The notes under the pieces were generated by a model that saw only the letters and a program-made list of their open reading frames with translations, did not search any database and was not told the origin of the DNA. The position numbers and the translations under genes are program-made. Below, piece after piece: positions 34,656-43,285 of a stretch of 64,000 nucleotides of DNA (position 1 is its first letter; every line of letters starts with the position of its first letter). The stretch spans positions 3,534,001 to 3,598,000 of the forward strand of contig NZ_CP171225.1 in the NCBI RefSeq assembly GCF_043226085.1. Reading direction: 5' to 3'. The DNA is from Amaricoccus sp003258405 (GTDB lineage Bacteria > Pseudomonadota > Alphaproteobacteria > Rhodobacterales > Rhodobacteraceae).

Positions 34656-37374
34656 CGGATCCCTCCGCCTCACCCGCGGCCGCGCCGTCGTCCGTCGCAG
34701 CCGCCGCTGCGCCATCTTCACCCGCAGCCGCCGCTGCGCCATCTTCACCCGCAGCCGCCGCTGCGCCATCTTCACCCGCAGCCGCCGCCGCGCCATCTTC
34801 ACCTGCAGCCGCCGCCGCGCCATCCTCGACCGTGGCCGCCGCATCACCCGATCCGGCGGTCTCCGCCGGAAGATCGTCGGAAGGCGCGGCCTCCCCGGCC
34901 GGAGCCTCGTCGCCCGAGCCTTCATCGCCCGAGCCTTCGTCGCCCGAACCGGCCTCCTCCACCGCCTCGTCCCCGGAGCCGGTCTCCTCGAAGGCCTCGT
35001 CCCCCGATCCGGCCTCATCCGCCGCCGTATCGTCCGGGGCGGCGGTTTCGTCCGACGCGGCGTCCTCCGCCGCGGCTTCGGGCTCCTCCACCCCGAGGAG
35101 CTTCATCTCGATGCGCCGGTTCGCCGCGCGCCCTTCGGAAGTGGAATTGTCCGCAATCGGGTTCGCGGGCCCGTAGCCGTGCGACGTGAGCGTCACCGTG
35201 TCGGGGAGCTTTTCGGCCTGGAGCGCATAGAGCACGGCCTCGGCGCGCGAGGCGCTGATGCGCTGGTTCGAGCTCTCGCTGCCGCGATCGTCGGTGTAGC
35301 CGCCGATCTCGAAGCTCACCGGCGCGCAGTCCTTGAGCACATCGGCGATATCCGCGATCACGTCCCGGCTTTCGGTGCTGACGAGGCTCGCGCCCACGTC
35401 GAAGACGATGCCTTCGCCGGCCAGAACCTCGTTGATCGCCTCCGAACAGGCCTCGGGCGAGAGCTGCACCGTGCCGTCGGGGGCGAGCGTCACCCCTTCG
35501 CCCTCTTCCTCCGCGGCGGCATCTGCCTCGCTGAAGGGCACGAGCTCGATCCGGCGGTTGCGGCGGCGGCCTTCCTCGGTGTCGTTGTCGGCAACCGGGC
35601 GGCCGGCGCCGTAGCCGCGGGCGCGGAAGCTCACCAGCGGCAGGTCCTGATCCTCCAGCACCTCGCGCACCGCCTCGGCCCGCTCCGCGCTCAGCCGGTC
35701 GTTCACGTCCTCCCGGCCCTGGCTGTCGGTATGGCCCGCCACCTCGAACTGCGCGCCGGGGCAGGTGCGCAGCACATCGGCGATCGCGGCGATGATGCCC
35801 TGGCTTTCCGGGGTGATCTCCGCCGATCCCGCCTTGAAGTTGATCGAGCCGCTTTCGAGGATCGCGTCGATCTCCTCGGCGCAGATCTCGGGCTGCGACA
35901 TCGCGGCGCGGGCCTCGGCGCGGGCCTCTTCCTCCGCCGCCGCCGCATCATAGCGCACGTCAACCCGTGCCCGGCCGACCCGCTCGCCGAGCTCGGCGCG
36001 GAGGCGCGCCTCGGCGTCCTCCGACGTGTCCCAGCCCTCGAGCGCCACGTCGCCCGCGCTGACCGTAAGCTCGCCCGCGTGGATCTCCCCGAGCGCGTCG
36101 ATCCCCGCGATCACCCGTCCCGGCCAGCCTTCGGGCAGATCCTGATCCAGCACGGTGGTGTCCGTCACGCTGTCATGGCCGAAGCGCGCCGCGGCATAGC
36201 TCACGATCGCCTGGCGCTGGGTCTCGTCGCGCACCGCGCCCGCGAGCTTCAGCCCGCCGTCCTTGCCGAGCGTGGCGGTGAAGCGCGGGGCATAGACCTC
36301 CGCCCCGTCCGCATCGACCTCCATCCGCGGCGGCGCCTTCGCGGTGAGCCCGTAGCCCGGCGGCAGAGCGCCGCGCAGCGCCTCGGCGGCCTCATGCAGC
36401 GCCTCGGGCGCGACATCCTGCCCGCTCGACAGCACCGCGCGGGTGTCCGTGAGGCTGAAGCGCCCGGCGCCGAGCTTGCCCAGCGCCGCGATCCCGGTGG
36501 TCGCAGCCTCGGTCCAGTCCGGCCCCGGCGCGCCGAGCCCGACCTCGCAATGCGCGCCGCCCGCAAGCCCGGCCTCCGCCGCGGCCTCCATGATCGCCGC
36601 AACCGCCGCGTCATCCTCCGCCGAACAGGCATCGAACCGTCCGCCGCCCTTGGCATCGAGCACATAGCTGAGCCGGAAGGGCGCGATCACCTGCCGCGGC
36701 GCCGAGATGTCGAGGCTCAGCGAAACGGTCTTCGGCAGGCCCGCGACCAGCCGCCGCTCGAGCGCCTCGCGCGCCGCCGGGCTGTCGGCCACCGCAATGA
36801 CGTTGATCCGCCCCGGCGCCACGCTGATCTTCGCCCGCGGCAGGGTCGAGAGCACCTTCAGTCCATAGCCCAGCGCATCGGCCCAGCCCGGCGGCTCGGG
36901 ATCGTCGGCGGTCTCGAGCATGTCGGTCACATCCGTCCCGAGCCCGTCCTGCGCCAGCGCCGCCCGGATCGCCTGCGCGGTGGCGATGTGGCGGGCGTCC
37001 TCCGCCGGCACCAGCCCGATCAGCGAGATTTCCGCGCCATTGCGCAGCAGCTCGAGCGCGAAGGGCGGGGGGGCGAGCGGATCGGGCGCGGCCACCTCGG
37101 TGTGATCGACCACCCGTGCCGGGTCGACCGTCCGGCGCACCACCTCGACGGCGCGGAACCGCGTCGCCTCGTCCGGCGCGGTGCCGGTGAGGATCACCTG
37201 CATCCCGTCGGTCGCGACGCTCGCCCAGTCCTGCCCGGCCTCCGCCAGTGTCGCGACCACCTGGGCCTCGGCCCGCCGCTCCACGTAATCCGTGGCGCGA
37301 AGCCCGAGCTGCCAGGCCCCGGCGCCGGTGGCGCCGAGGGCCACGGTGGCGAAGAGTAGTGCACGCAGACGCAT
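34642..37374 (-). CDS. Large envelope protein with two OmpA peptidoglycan-binding domains
   Basis: A 910-residue protein. An N-terminal signal or anchor helix (about residues 1-20) is followed by about 470 residues of alternating alpha/beta repeats with BON-like character (VATDGMQVILTGTAPDEATR and similar). Two OmpA C-terminal domains follow: GHTDSQGREDVNDRLSAERA (about 560) and GGYTDDRGSESSNQRISASR (about 720), each ending in N-R-R-I-E. The last 130 residues are low-complexity and acidic (GSGDE and GEDGAAAAA repeats). It should sit in the periplasm bound to peptidoglycan. Two OmpA domains in one chain and the acidic tail are unusual but occur in Rhodobacterales. Confidence 0.85.
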   Translation of the reverse strand: MRLRALLFATVALGATGAGAWQLGLRATDYVERRAEAQVVATLAEAGQDWASVATDGMQVILTGTAPDEATRFRAVEVVRRTVDPARVVDHTEVAAPDPLAPPPFALELLRNGAEISLIGLVPAEDARHIATAQAIRAALAQDGLGTDVTDMLETADDPEPPGWADALGYGLKVLSTLPRAKISVAPGRINVIAVADSPAAREALERRLVAGLPKTVSLSLDISAPRQVIAPFRLSYVLDAKGGGRFDACSAEDDAAVAAIMEAAAEAGLAGGAHCEVGLGAPGPDWTEAATTGIAALGKLGAGRFSLTDTRAVLSSGQDVAPEALHEAAEALRGALPPGYGLTAKAPPRMEVDADGAEVYAPRFTATLGKDGGLKLAGAVRDETQRQAIVSYAAARFGHDSVTDTTVLDQDLPEGWPGRVIAGIDALGEIHAGELTVSAGDVALEGWDTSEDAEARLRAELGERVGRARVDVRYDAAAAEEEARAEARAAMSQPEICAEEIDAILESGSINFKAGSAEITPESQGIIAAIADVLRTCPGAQFEVAGHTDSQGREDVNDRLSAERAEAVREVLEDQDLPLVSFRARGYGAGRPVADNDTEEGRRRNRRIELVPFSEADAAAEEEGEGVTLAPDGTVQLSPEACSEAINEVLAGEGIVFDVGASLVSTESRDVIADIADVLKDCAPVSFEIGGYTDDRGSESSNQRISASRAEAVLYALQAEKLPDTVTLTSHGYGPANPIADNSTSEGRAANRRIEMKLLGVEEPEAAAEDAASDETAAPDDTAADEAGSGDEAFEETGSGDEAVEEAGSGDEGSGDEGSGDEAPAGEAAPSDDLPAETAGSGDAAATVEDGAAAAAGEDGAAAAAGEDGAAAAAGEDGAAAAAGEDGAAAAATDDGAAAGEAEGSDGRQ
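34711..34818 (-). repeat. 27-bp tandem repeat, four units, in the OmpA-type gene
   Basis: Units 34711-34737, 34738-34764, 34765-34791 and 34792-34818 are nearly identical; diverged units flank them on both sides. Each encodes nine residues (GEDGAAAAA on the minus strand). The repeat keeps the frame, so copy number can vary without breaking the protein. Confidence 0.9.
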
Positions 37375-37475
37375 TGCCCGATCCGGCCCCTTACCGTTTC
37401 CCGTCAGGCGGTGTAGGCCCTCGCCGGGCTCCGTTCAAGCCGCCCGCCCGGCCAGTGGCGGCGGCGCGCCCAGCC

Positions 37476-38438
37476 TCAGAGCAGTGCGGCGAGCCCCAGG
37501 GCGGCGGCGAGGATCAGGCCCGCATCGCGGTTGGCGCGGAAGAGAACGAGACAGCCCGCCGCATCGTCGATGTCGAGCCGCCGGAGCTGCCAGACCAGAT
37601 GAAGGCCGAATCCGGCCACCCCGGCCAGCGAAACCGCAAGCGCAAGCCCGTCCGCGCCCGTGCCGAGCACCGCGAGCCCGAGGAGCAGCACCGCCGCGAT
37701 CCCGAAGCCCCGGAGCCAGGCGCCGGTGGCCCGCCCGAAGAGCCGCGCCGTCGACTTCACCCCGATCAATTCATCGTCATCGCGGTCCTGATGCGCATAG
37801 ATCGTGTCGTAGAAGAGCGTCCAGCAGATGCCCGCGGCATAGGCCAGCACCGGCGGCCAGCCGAGCCCGCCGGCATGCGCCGCCCAGCCGAGCAGCGCCC
37901 CCCAGTTGAAGGCCAGGCCGAGAAACACCTGCGGCCACCAGGTGAAGCGCTTGGCGAAGGGATAGATCGCGACAAGCCCGAGCGAGGCCACCCCCATGCC
38001 GATCGCAAAGCCCGGGAAAGTCAGCAGGATCCCGAAGGCCACCAGCGCCTGGACGCACATCCAGACAAAGGCCTGCCGCGGCGTCACCTGCCCCGATGGC
38101 AGCGGCCGCGACCGGGTCCGCGCCACGGCGGCATCGAACTCCCTGTCGGTGAGATCGTTCCAGGTGCAGCCCGCCCCGCGCATGAGAAACGCCCCGATCG
38201 CACAGCCGAGCGCGATCCAGAGATCGAAGGGCCGCGGCCCCCCCGCCAGCGCGGCCAGCGCCACGCCCCACCAGCAGGGCAGCAGCAGGAGCCAGGTGCC
38301 GATCGGCCGATCGGCGCGCGACAGGCGGAGATAGGGCCGGGCCGCGGCGGGCGCCCGGTGGTCCACCCAGTTGCCCTGGGTTGCATCGGCGACCCTTCCA
38401 TCGGGGCCGGAGGTCGGAATAAGGTGCGGGTCCATCAT
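37476..38438 (-). CDS. ubiA: 4-hydroxybenzoate polyprenyltransferase
   Basis: A 320-residue membrane enzyme of ubiquinone synthesis that prenylates 4-hydroxybenzoate. Both aspartate-rich motifs are present: NDLTDREFD (Asn94-Asp102) and YDTIYAHQDRDDD (about 210-222), with RPLPSG after the first. About eight membrane helices follow. The start is one of two adjacent ATG codons at 38438/38435. It is divergent from rsmE with only 12 bases between start codons. Confidence 0.93.
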   Translation of the reverse strand: MMDPHLIPTSGPDGRVADATQGNWVDHRAPAAARPYLRLSRADRPIGTWLLLLPCWWGVALAALAGGPRPFDLWIALGCAIGAFLMRGAGCTWNDLTDREFDAAVARTRSRPLPSGQVTPRQAFVWMCVQALVAFGILLTFPGFAIGMGVASLGLVAIYPFAKRFTWWPQVFLGLAFNWGALLGWAAHAGGLGWPPVLAYAAGICWTLFYDTIYAHQDRDDDELIGVKSTARLFGRATGAWLRGFGIAAVLLLGLAVLGTGADGLALAVSLAGVAGFGLHLVWQLRRLDIDDAAGCLVLFRANRDAGLILAAALGLAALL

Positions 38439-38450
38439 GGGGGGCAGTCT

Positions 38451-39188
38451 ATGGCAGATCCCGGCGGAAAGATCAGGCTTTTTGTGAGCCCCGACCTGCA
38501 GGCCGGGGCCGAGATCGCGCTCGCGCCCGAACAGGCGCATTACCTCTTCACCGTGATGCGCGAGGGCCCGGGCGGCCGCCTCTCGGTCTTCAACGGCCGC
38601 GACGGCGAATGGGCCGCCGAGATCACCGAAGCCGGCAAGCGCCGCGGCACGCTCCGGGCCCTCGAACAGACGCAGGCCCAGCGCGTGCCCCCCGATCTCT
38701 GGCTGCTCTTCGCCCCGATCAAGAAGGCCCGCACCGATTTCATCGTCGAGAAGGCCGCCGAACTCGGCTGCGCCCGCATCCAGCCGGTCTTCACCCGGCA
38801 CACCAATTCCGAGCGGCTGCGCATCGACCGGTTGCAGGCCCATGCCCTCGAGGCCGCCGAGCAATGCGGCGAGACCTATGTCGCGCAGGTGGACGCGCCG
38901 GCGAAGCTCGAGACGCTGCTCGACGGCTGGAACCCGGCGCGGCGGCTGCTCTTCTGCGACGAATCGCGCTGCGCCCGCCCGGCGCAGACGGCGCTCGCCG
39001 GGATCGACCCCGGCCCCTGGGCGATCCTGATCGGCCCCGAGGGCGGTTTCGCCCCCGAGGAGGCCGAGCGCCTGCGCGGCCTTCCCTTCGTGCTGCCCGT
39101 CACCCTCGGGCCGCGCGTCCTGCGCGCCGACACCGCCGCGGTGGCCGCCATCGCGCTCTGGCAGGCCGCGCTGGGCGACTGGCAGTGA
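38451..39188 (+). CDS. rsmE: 16S rRNA (uracil1498-N3)-methyltransferase
   Basis: A 245-residue SPOUT methyltransferase. The N-terminal PUA-like part has HYLFTVMREGPGG; the C-terminal knot domain has IGPEGGF, LGPRVLRADTA and ALWQAA, which form the S-adenosylmethionine site. It methylates U1498 of 16S rRNA at the decoding centre. I start at the ATG at 38451; the open frame extends far upstream over ubiA on the other strand and is not coding. Its stop overlaps a GTG start. Confidence 0.94.
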   Translation: MADPGGKIRLFVSPDLQAGAEIALAPEQAHYLFTVMREGPGGRLSVFNGRDGEWAAEITEAGKRRGTLRALEQTQAQRVPPDLWLLFAPIKKARTDFIVEKAAELGCARIQPVFTRHTNSERLRIDRLQAHALEAAEQCGETYVAQVDAPAKLETLLDGWNPARRLLFCDESRCARPAQTALAGIDPGPWAILIGPEGGFAPEEAERLRGLPFVLPVTLGPRVLRADTAAVAAIALWQAALGDWQ

Positions 39189-39718
39189 GCTTCGTCCGGC
39201 CCGAGGTCGCGGCGCGCTTCGCGCGCTGGCGCGAGGTGCTGCTCTGGGCGGCGGTCGCGGCGCTCGGCCTCTGGCTTGGAGCGCGCGGCCTCGCGCAGGG
39301 CGCCTGGCTGGTGGCGCTGCCGGGCGGGCTCGCGCTCCTCACCGGCGGCCTGCTGCTCCGCGGCGCGATTCGCCGGGTGCGCTTTGCCGCCCTGCCGCCG
39401 GGCGAGGGGGTGGTGATGGTGGACGAGGGCCGCATCGGCTTCTTCGGCCCCACGACCGGCGGCTTCATCGACCTCGCCGCCCTCTGCCGCGTCGAGATCC
39501 GCCCCGGCCGCGCACCCTGCTGGCGGCTGGTGGCCGACGACGGCACCGTGCTCGACATCCCCGCGGGCGCCCGCGGCAACGAGCACCTGCCCGATGTGCT
39601 GGGCGTGCTCCCCGGCATAGATTTCGGCGCCGGCCTCGCCACCCTCACCGATCCCGCCGCCACCTTCCCCCGCGTGATCTGGCGCGCCAGCACCGAGAGC
39701 CGCCCCACGCTCACCTGA
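39185..39718 (+). CDS. Hypothetical membrane protein, PH-like C-terminal part
   Basis: A 177-residue protein. Two membrane segments lie near the N-terminus (about 20-60), then a beta-rich soluble part (GEGVVMVDEGRIGFFGPTTGG, LAALCRVEIRPG, WRLVADDGTVLDIPAGA) that looks like a bacterial PH-type domain. It starts with GTG, overlapping the rsmE TGA (GTGA). I do not know its function; coupling to rsmE suggests conserved co-expression only. Confidence 0.75.
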   Translation: MSFVRPEVAARFARWREVLLWAAVAALGLWLGARGLAQGAWLVALPGGLALLTGGLLLRGAIRRVRFAALPPGEGVVMVDEGRIGFFGPTTGGFIDLAALCRVEIRPGRAPCWRLVADDGTVLDIPAGARGNEHLPDVLGVLPGIDFGAGLATLTDPAATFPRVIWRASTESRPTLT

Positions 39719-40627
39719 GCCCCACCCGGGCGCTTAGCTCTTCGGGGCCGCGCCGCGTTTCCGGCGGGGCGTCCGGCGGGTGCCTCTCCCCCTTCGCCGG
39801 TCCAGCCCCCACCTTCCGCTCTGCAATCCGCCACAGCCACTCGGAAGCGCCGGTCCTTCACTCCGGAACCCGGTATCGTCTCGTTTGTCGCGCCACTCCC
39901 CCGCCTTGTCGGGCCACGCCCCCCCTTTGGGCAACGTCCCGGATTCCATGACGCCGCGCTGCCCCGCGCGTCCGGCGGGAAACTCGCCCCCCTTCGCCGT
40001 CCGCACCGCCACTTTCCGCGGTGTGATCCGGCGCACCCACCCGAGAAGGCCGCCCCAGGCTCTCCGGACCCCGGTATCGCCCCGTTTGTCGTACCGCTCC
40101 CAGGGCAGCGTCGTCCCGGCCTCCTCGGCGCCGTGCTGCCCCCACGCGCCCGGCGGGGCCATCAAGGCCTTGCCATTGCCGCCACCCCTTTCCGCCGGTG
40201 ATCCGGCAGGTTGCCGGCGAGCGCCCCTGCGCCCCATCGCACACCCCACGGCACCGCCGATTGCTCCCCGGACTATGCCTCCCGGTCATCCCGCAAGCCG
40301 CGCCGCGCTTTCGGCGGAGGGCCTCGGAAGAGCCTCGCCCCGCGCGCCGTTCCCGCCCGGCGCGAGACCTGCCAGCAGAGCCGCAAGCGTGCCCCGCATT
40401 CCGCGCGGGCCGTGCCCGACCTCCGCGCGGGCCACGCCCTGACGCGGCGTTCCCGGCCAGCTCTGCGCCCCATGCCCCAAAGGAGGCGCCGCGCTCCAGC
40501 CCCCATTTCAGCGCGTGGCCTCACCGCCCCGGCGTCCGTCCCGCCACCGCCTTCTCCCGGGTGAGCGTGCCGGTCGCCGGAAATGCCCCCACGCTCCACC
40601 GAAGCCCGCGCCCGGGCGCGGGCTGCG
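39719..40627. repeat. 0.9-kb noncoding region with degenerate ~200-bp direct repeats
   Basis: A first unit (from about 39750) and a second (from about 39951) share several blocks at the same 199-201 base offset: GTCCGGCGGG (39771 and 39970), CCTTCGCCG (39791 and 39991), and CGGTATCGYCYCGTTTGTCG (39871 and 40072). Weaker third and fourth units seem to start near 40130 and 40300 with the same CCG(C/T)GCT opening. Minus-strand frames run through it, but composition is that of GC-rich noncoding DNA. No known RNA family is recognised. Confidence 0.55.
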
Positions 40628-41467
40628 CTAGCTCCGCACCGCGCGACTCTCCTGCGACATCAGGGCCGTGATCTCGGCATCGGGAATGGCCTCTGCCGCA
40701 TATCCGAAGGTGCCGTCGCGGCGGACCTCCTCCGCCGCGCGCTTCAGCGCGCCGAGGGCCGCCCGGGCGAAGGAGCCGCCGACGCTGATCCGCCGCACCC
40801 CCGCCGCCGACAGCTCGGCCACCGTCCAGCTTCCGCCCCGGAGCCCCATGACGACGTTCACCGGCTTCTCCACCGCGCCGCAGACCGTGCGGATCGCCGC
40901 GAGATCCGGCAGGCCCGGCGCAAAGAGCACATCCGCCCCGGCCTCGGAAAACGCCTGCAGGCGCCGGATCGTGTCGTCGAGATCCGGCCGCCCCCAGAGA
41001 AAGTTCTCCGCCCGCGCGGTCAGCAGGAAGGGCAGATCCCGCGCGGCCTCTGCCGCGGCCCGGATGCGTGCAACGGCCTGTTCGAAATCGTGGATCGGAT
41101 TTGCGGGATCACCCGTCGCATCCTCGATCGAGCCGCCCGCAAGCCCGGCGGCGCAGGCCCGCCTTATGGTCTCGGCGCAGGTTTCGGGCTCCGGGCCGAA
41201 GCCGTCCTCGAGATCGGCCGAGACCGGCAGATCGGCCGCCCCCGCGATTTCCGCGGCATTCGCGAGGATCTCGTCGCGGCCGAGGCTTGCGAAGGAATCG
41301 CGCCTGCCCTTCGAGAAGGCATAGCCCGCACTGGTGGTGGCCAGGGCCTCGAAGCCGAGGCTCGCCAGCAGCCGCGCCGATCCGGCATCCCAGGCATTGG
41401 GAATCACGAAGGCCTCGTTTCGCGCATGGAGCGCCTTCAGCCGCTGGTATTTCTCCCGCCGATCCAT
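40628..41467 (-). CDS. Isocitrate lyase/PEP mutase family protein
   Basis: A 279-residue TIM-barrel enzyme. Family stretches: VIPNAWDAGSARLLASLGFEALATTSAG, the metal-binding DLEDGFG (the D-x-D/E-G-F-G form) and GGSIEDATGD. Members include phosphonopyruvate hydrolase-, oxaloacetate hydrolase- and 2-methylisocitrate lyase-like enzymes. The catalytic KKCGH loop of true isocitrate/methylisocitrate lyases is not present, so it is a diverged carbon-phosphorus or carbon-carbon lyase of unknown substrate. The start at 41467 follows GAAGGG. A GAAC-N7-GAAC box lies 47-61 bases upstream. Confidence 0.85.
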   Translation of the reverse strand: MDRREKYQRLKALHARNEAFVIPNAWDAGSARLLASLGFEALATTSAGYAFSKGRRDSFASLGRDEILANAAEIAGAADLPVSADLEDGFGPEPETCAETIRRACAAGLAGGSIEDATGDPANPIHDFEQAVARIRAAAEAARDLPFLLTARAENFLWGRPDLDDTIRRLQAFSEAGADVLFAPGLPDLAAIRTVCGAVEKPVNVVMGLRGGSWTVAELSAAGVRRISVGGSFARAALGALKRAAEEVRRDGTFGYAAEAIPDAEITALMSQESRAVRS

Positions 41468-41513
41468 GCCCGCACCCTTCGGAATCCCGTCCTGTTCCTG
41501 ACTGGCACAAAAA

Positions 41514-41528
41514 GAACAAAATAGGAAC
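41514..41528. promoter_or_regulatory. Possible SOS (LexA) box, alphaproteobacterial type
   Basis: GAAC-AAAATAG-GAAC, equal to GTTC-N7-GTTC on the other strand, the direct-repeat LexA box known from Rhodobacter and other alphaproteobacteria. It lies in the promoter region of the PEP mutase-family gene. An eight-base match can occur by chance once or so in a window this size. Confidence 0.45.
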
Positions 41529-41657
41529 AAATATTTCGGAAACGGTTAATTCGCGCGCGGGGCACGGGCGCGCATTTTTGCGGGCCCGGAAAGGGGAAAG
41601 GCGCGGATTCATGATATGTTAACCAGGGTTGTCGTTTAAAATCAAAGCCGTTTTTCG

Positions 41658-41672
41658 ATTTTCACGGTGAAA
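41658..41672. promoter_or_regulatory. Palindromic box identical to the arms at 2722-2759
   Basis: ATTTTCACGGTGAAA, the same 15 bases as 2722-2736, followed after 10 bases by a second half-site GTTTTCACG. It is 126 bases before the glutamate-cysteine ligase start. Confidence 0.5.
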
Positions 41673-41797
41673 CTCCCCGTTTTCACGCCCCGATCGGCCG
41701 GCATGGCGGTGCCCTGCTGCGACCTCCGGCGCGCTTGCCTCGCCCCGGCCTCCGGTCTAAGTCGGTCCTTCGTTCACAGGCGAGGGAGCACCGCCAC

Positions 41798-43168
41798 ATG
41801 TCGATACCCCAGTCCGGCGGAGGTCTGATCGAGGACCAGTCCCAGCTCGCGGAATATCTGGCCGATGGCTGCAAACCGCCGGAGGACTGGCGCATCGGCA
41901 CCGAGCACGAGAAATTCGGCTACTGCCTCGAGAAGCGGCTGCCGCTCCCCTACGAGGGCCCGTGCTCGATCCTCGCCATGCTCGAGGGCCTGCGCGACCG
42001 CTATGGCTGGGCCCCGGTCGAGGAGGCGGGCAAGCTCATCGGCCTCACCCGCAACGGCGCCAACGTGAGCCTCGAGCCCGGCGGCCAGCTCGAGCTCTCC
42101 GGCGCGCCCCTCGAGACCATCCATCAGACCTGCGACGAGGTGAACGAGCACCTGCGCGAGGTGAAGGCTCTCGGCGACGAGATCGGCGCCGGCTTCATCG
42201 GCCTCGGTGCGGCGCCCGAATGGACCCACGCGCAGATGCCGGTCATGCCCAAGGGCCGCTACGGCCTGATGACCCGCTACATGGACAAGGTCGGCACCAC
42301 CGGGCTCGAGATGATGTACCGGAGCTGCACCGTCCAGGTGAACCTCGACTTTGCTTCCGAAGCCGACATGGTGAAGAAGTTCCGGGTCTCCCTCGCGCTC
42401 CAGCCGCTCGCGACCGCGCTCTTCGCCAACTCGCCCTTCTTCGAGGGCAAGGTGAACGGCTGGCGCTCCTGGCGCGCGCGGATCTGGCAGCATCTCGATC
42501 CCGCCCGCACCGGCATGCTCCCCTTCGTCTTCGAGGATGGCATGAGCTTCGAGCGCTATGTCGATTACGCCCTCGATGTGCCGATGTATTTTGTCTACCG
42601 CGACGGGCGGTACATCGATGCGCTCGGCCAGTCCTTCCGCGATTTCCTCGAGGGCAGGCTCCCGGCACTCCCCGGCGAGAAGCCGACGTTCTCGGACTGG
42701 GCGGATCATCTCACGACGATCTTTCCGGAGGTCCGCATCAAGAAGTTCATGGAGATGCGCGGCGCCGACGGTGGCCCCTGGCGCAGGCTCTGTGCCCTCC
42801 CGGCGCTCTGGGTCGGGCTCCTCTACGATCAGGGGGCGCTCGATGCGTCCTGGGATCTGGTGAAGGACTGGACGGCGGAGGAGCGCGACCAGCTGCGCAA
42901 CGATGCCGGAGAGTTCGGTTTCGCCGCCGAGATCCGCGGCCGCCCGCTGCGCGACCTGGCCCGCGAGGCTCTCGGGATCGCCGAGCAGGGGCTCAAGGCG
43001 CGGGCCCGCACCGGGGCGGGGGGCATGGTCGCCGACGAGACCCATTTCCTCAACGCCCTCCATGAGAGCGTGGAATCCGGCCAGACCCCCGCGGACGAGC
43101 TGCTCGCCTGCTACGAAGGCGCGTGGAAGGGCGATCTCGGGCGGATCTACGAGGACTACAGCTACTGA
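41798..43168 (+). CDS. gshA: Glutamate-cysteine ligase (plant/alphaproteobacterial type)
   Basis: A 456-residue enzyme that makes gamma-glutamylcysteine, the first step of glutathione synthesis. Family stretches of the plant-type GCL: WRIGTEHEKFGY, GANVSLEPGGQLELSGAPL, MPKGRYGLMTRYM, SCTVQVNLDF and ANSPFFEGKVNGW. This class differs from E. coli GshA. The ATG at 41798 follows GCGAGGGAG. It is single, with a palindromic site in its promoter region. Confidence 0.94.
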   Translation: MSIPQSGGGLIEDQSQLAEYLADGCKPPEDWRIGTEHEKFGYCLEKRLPLPYEGPCSILAMLEGLRDRYGWAPVEEAGKLIGLTRNGANVSLEPGGQLELSGAPLETIHQTCDEVNEHLREVKALGDEIGAGFIGLGAAPEWTHAQMPVMPKGRYGLMTRYMDKVGTTGLEMMYRSCTVQVNLDFASEADMVKKFRVSLALQPLATALFANSPFFEGKVNGWRSWRARIWQHLDPARTGMLPFVFEDGMSFERYVDYALDVPMYFVYRDGRYIDALGQSFRDFLEGRLPALPGEKPTFSDWADHLTTIFPEVRIKKFMEMRGADGGPWRRLCALPALWVGLLYDQGALDASWDLVKDWTAEERDQLRNDAGEFGFAAEIRGRPLRDLAREALGIAEQGLKARARTGAGGMVADETHFLNALHESVESGQTPADELLACYEGAWKGDLGRIYEDYSY

Positions 43169-43285
43169 GCGCCGGAGGGCGGCGTTCCGGATCTGTCCGG
43201 ATGCGGAGCAATTGAATCGAACGCGGCAAAACCCGGCGTTAACCAGTTCCGGCTAGCGTGAGGCTATCGGAAAAGGAGCCGTCTC

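Larger units (their letters stand above)
41468..41797. other. Divergent intergenic region with two regulatory-looking sites
   Basis: 330 bases between the PEP mutase-family gene and the glutamate-cysteine ligase gene. It contains a LexA-type direct repeat (41514-41528), an AT-rich tract (41510-41540), GTTAACCAG near 41619 and the palindrome at 41658-41672. No gene is seen. Confidence 0.6.

Noticed and set aside
34684..34845. Short regular repeats that could be taken for a CRISPR array
   Set aside because: Units are adjacent without spacers, keep the reading frame of the OmpA-type protein and encode its acidic tail.
37248..38450. Upstream extension of the rsmE frame
   Set aside because: Lies opposite ubiA and reads as arginine/proline-rich sequence; rsmE homologs begin at the chosen ATG.
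39734..40289. Minus-strand frames (171 and 143 codons) in the repeat region
   Set aside because: No ribosome-binding site, biased composition, and the two overlapping frames look equally good; repeats at DNA level explain the similar segments.
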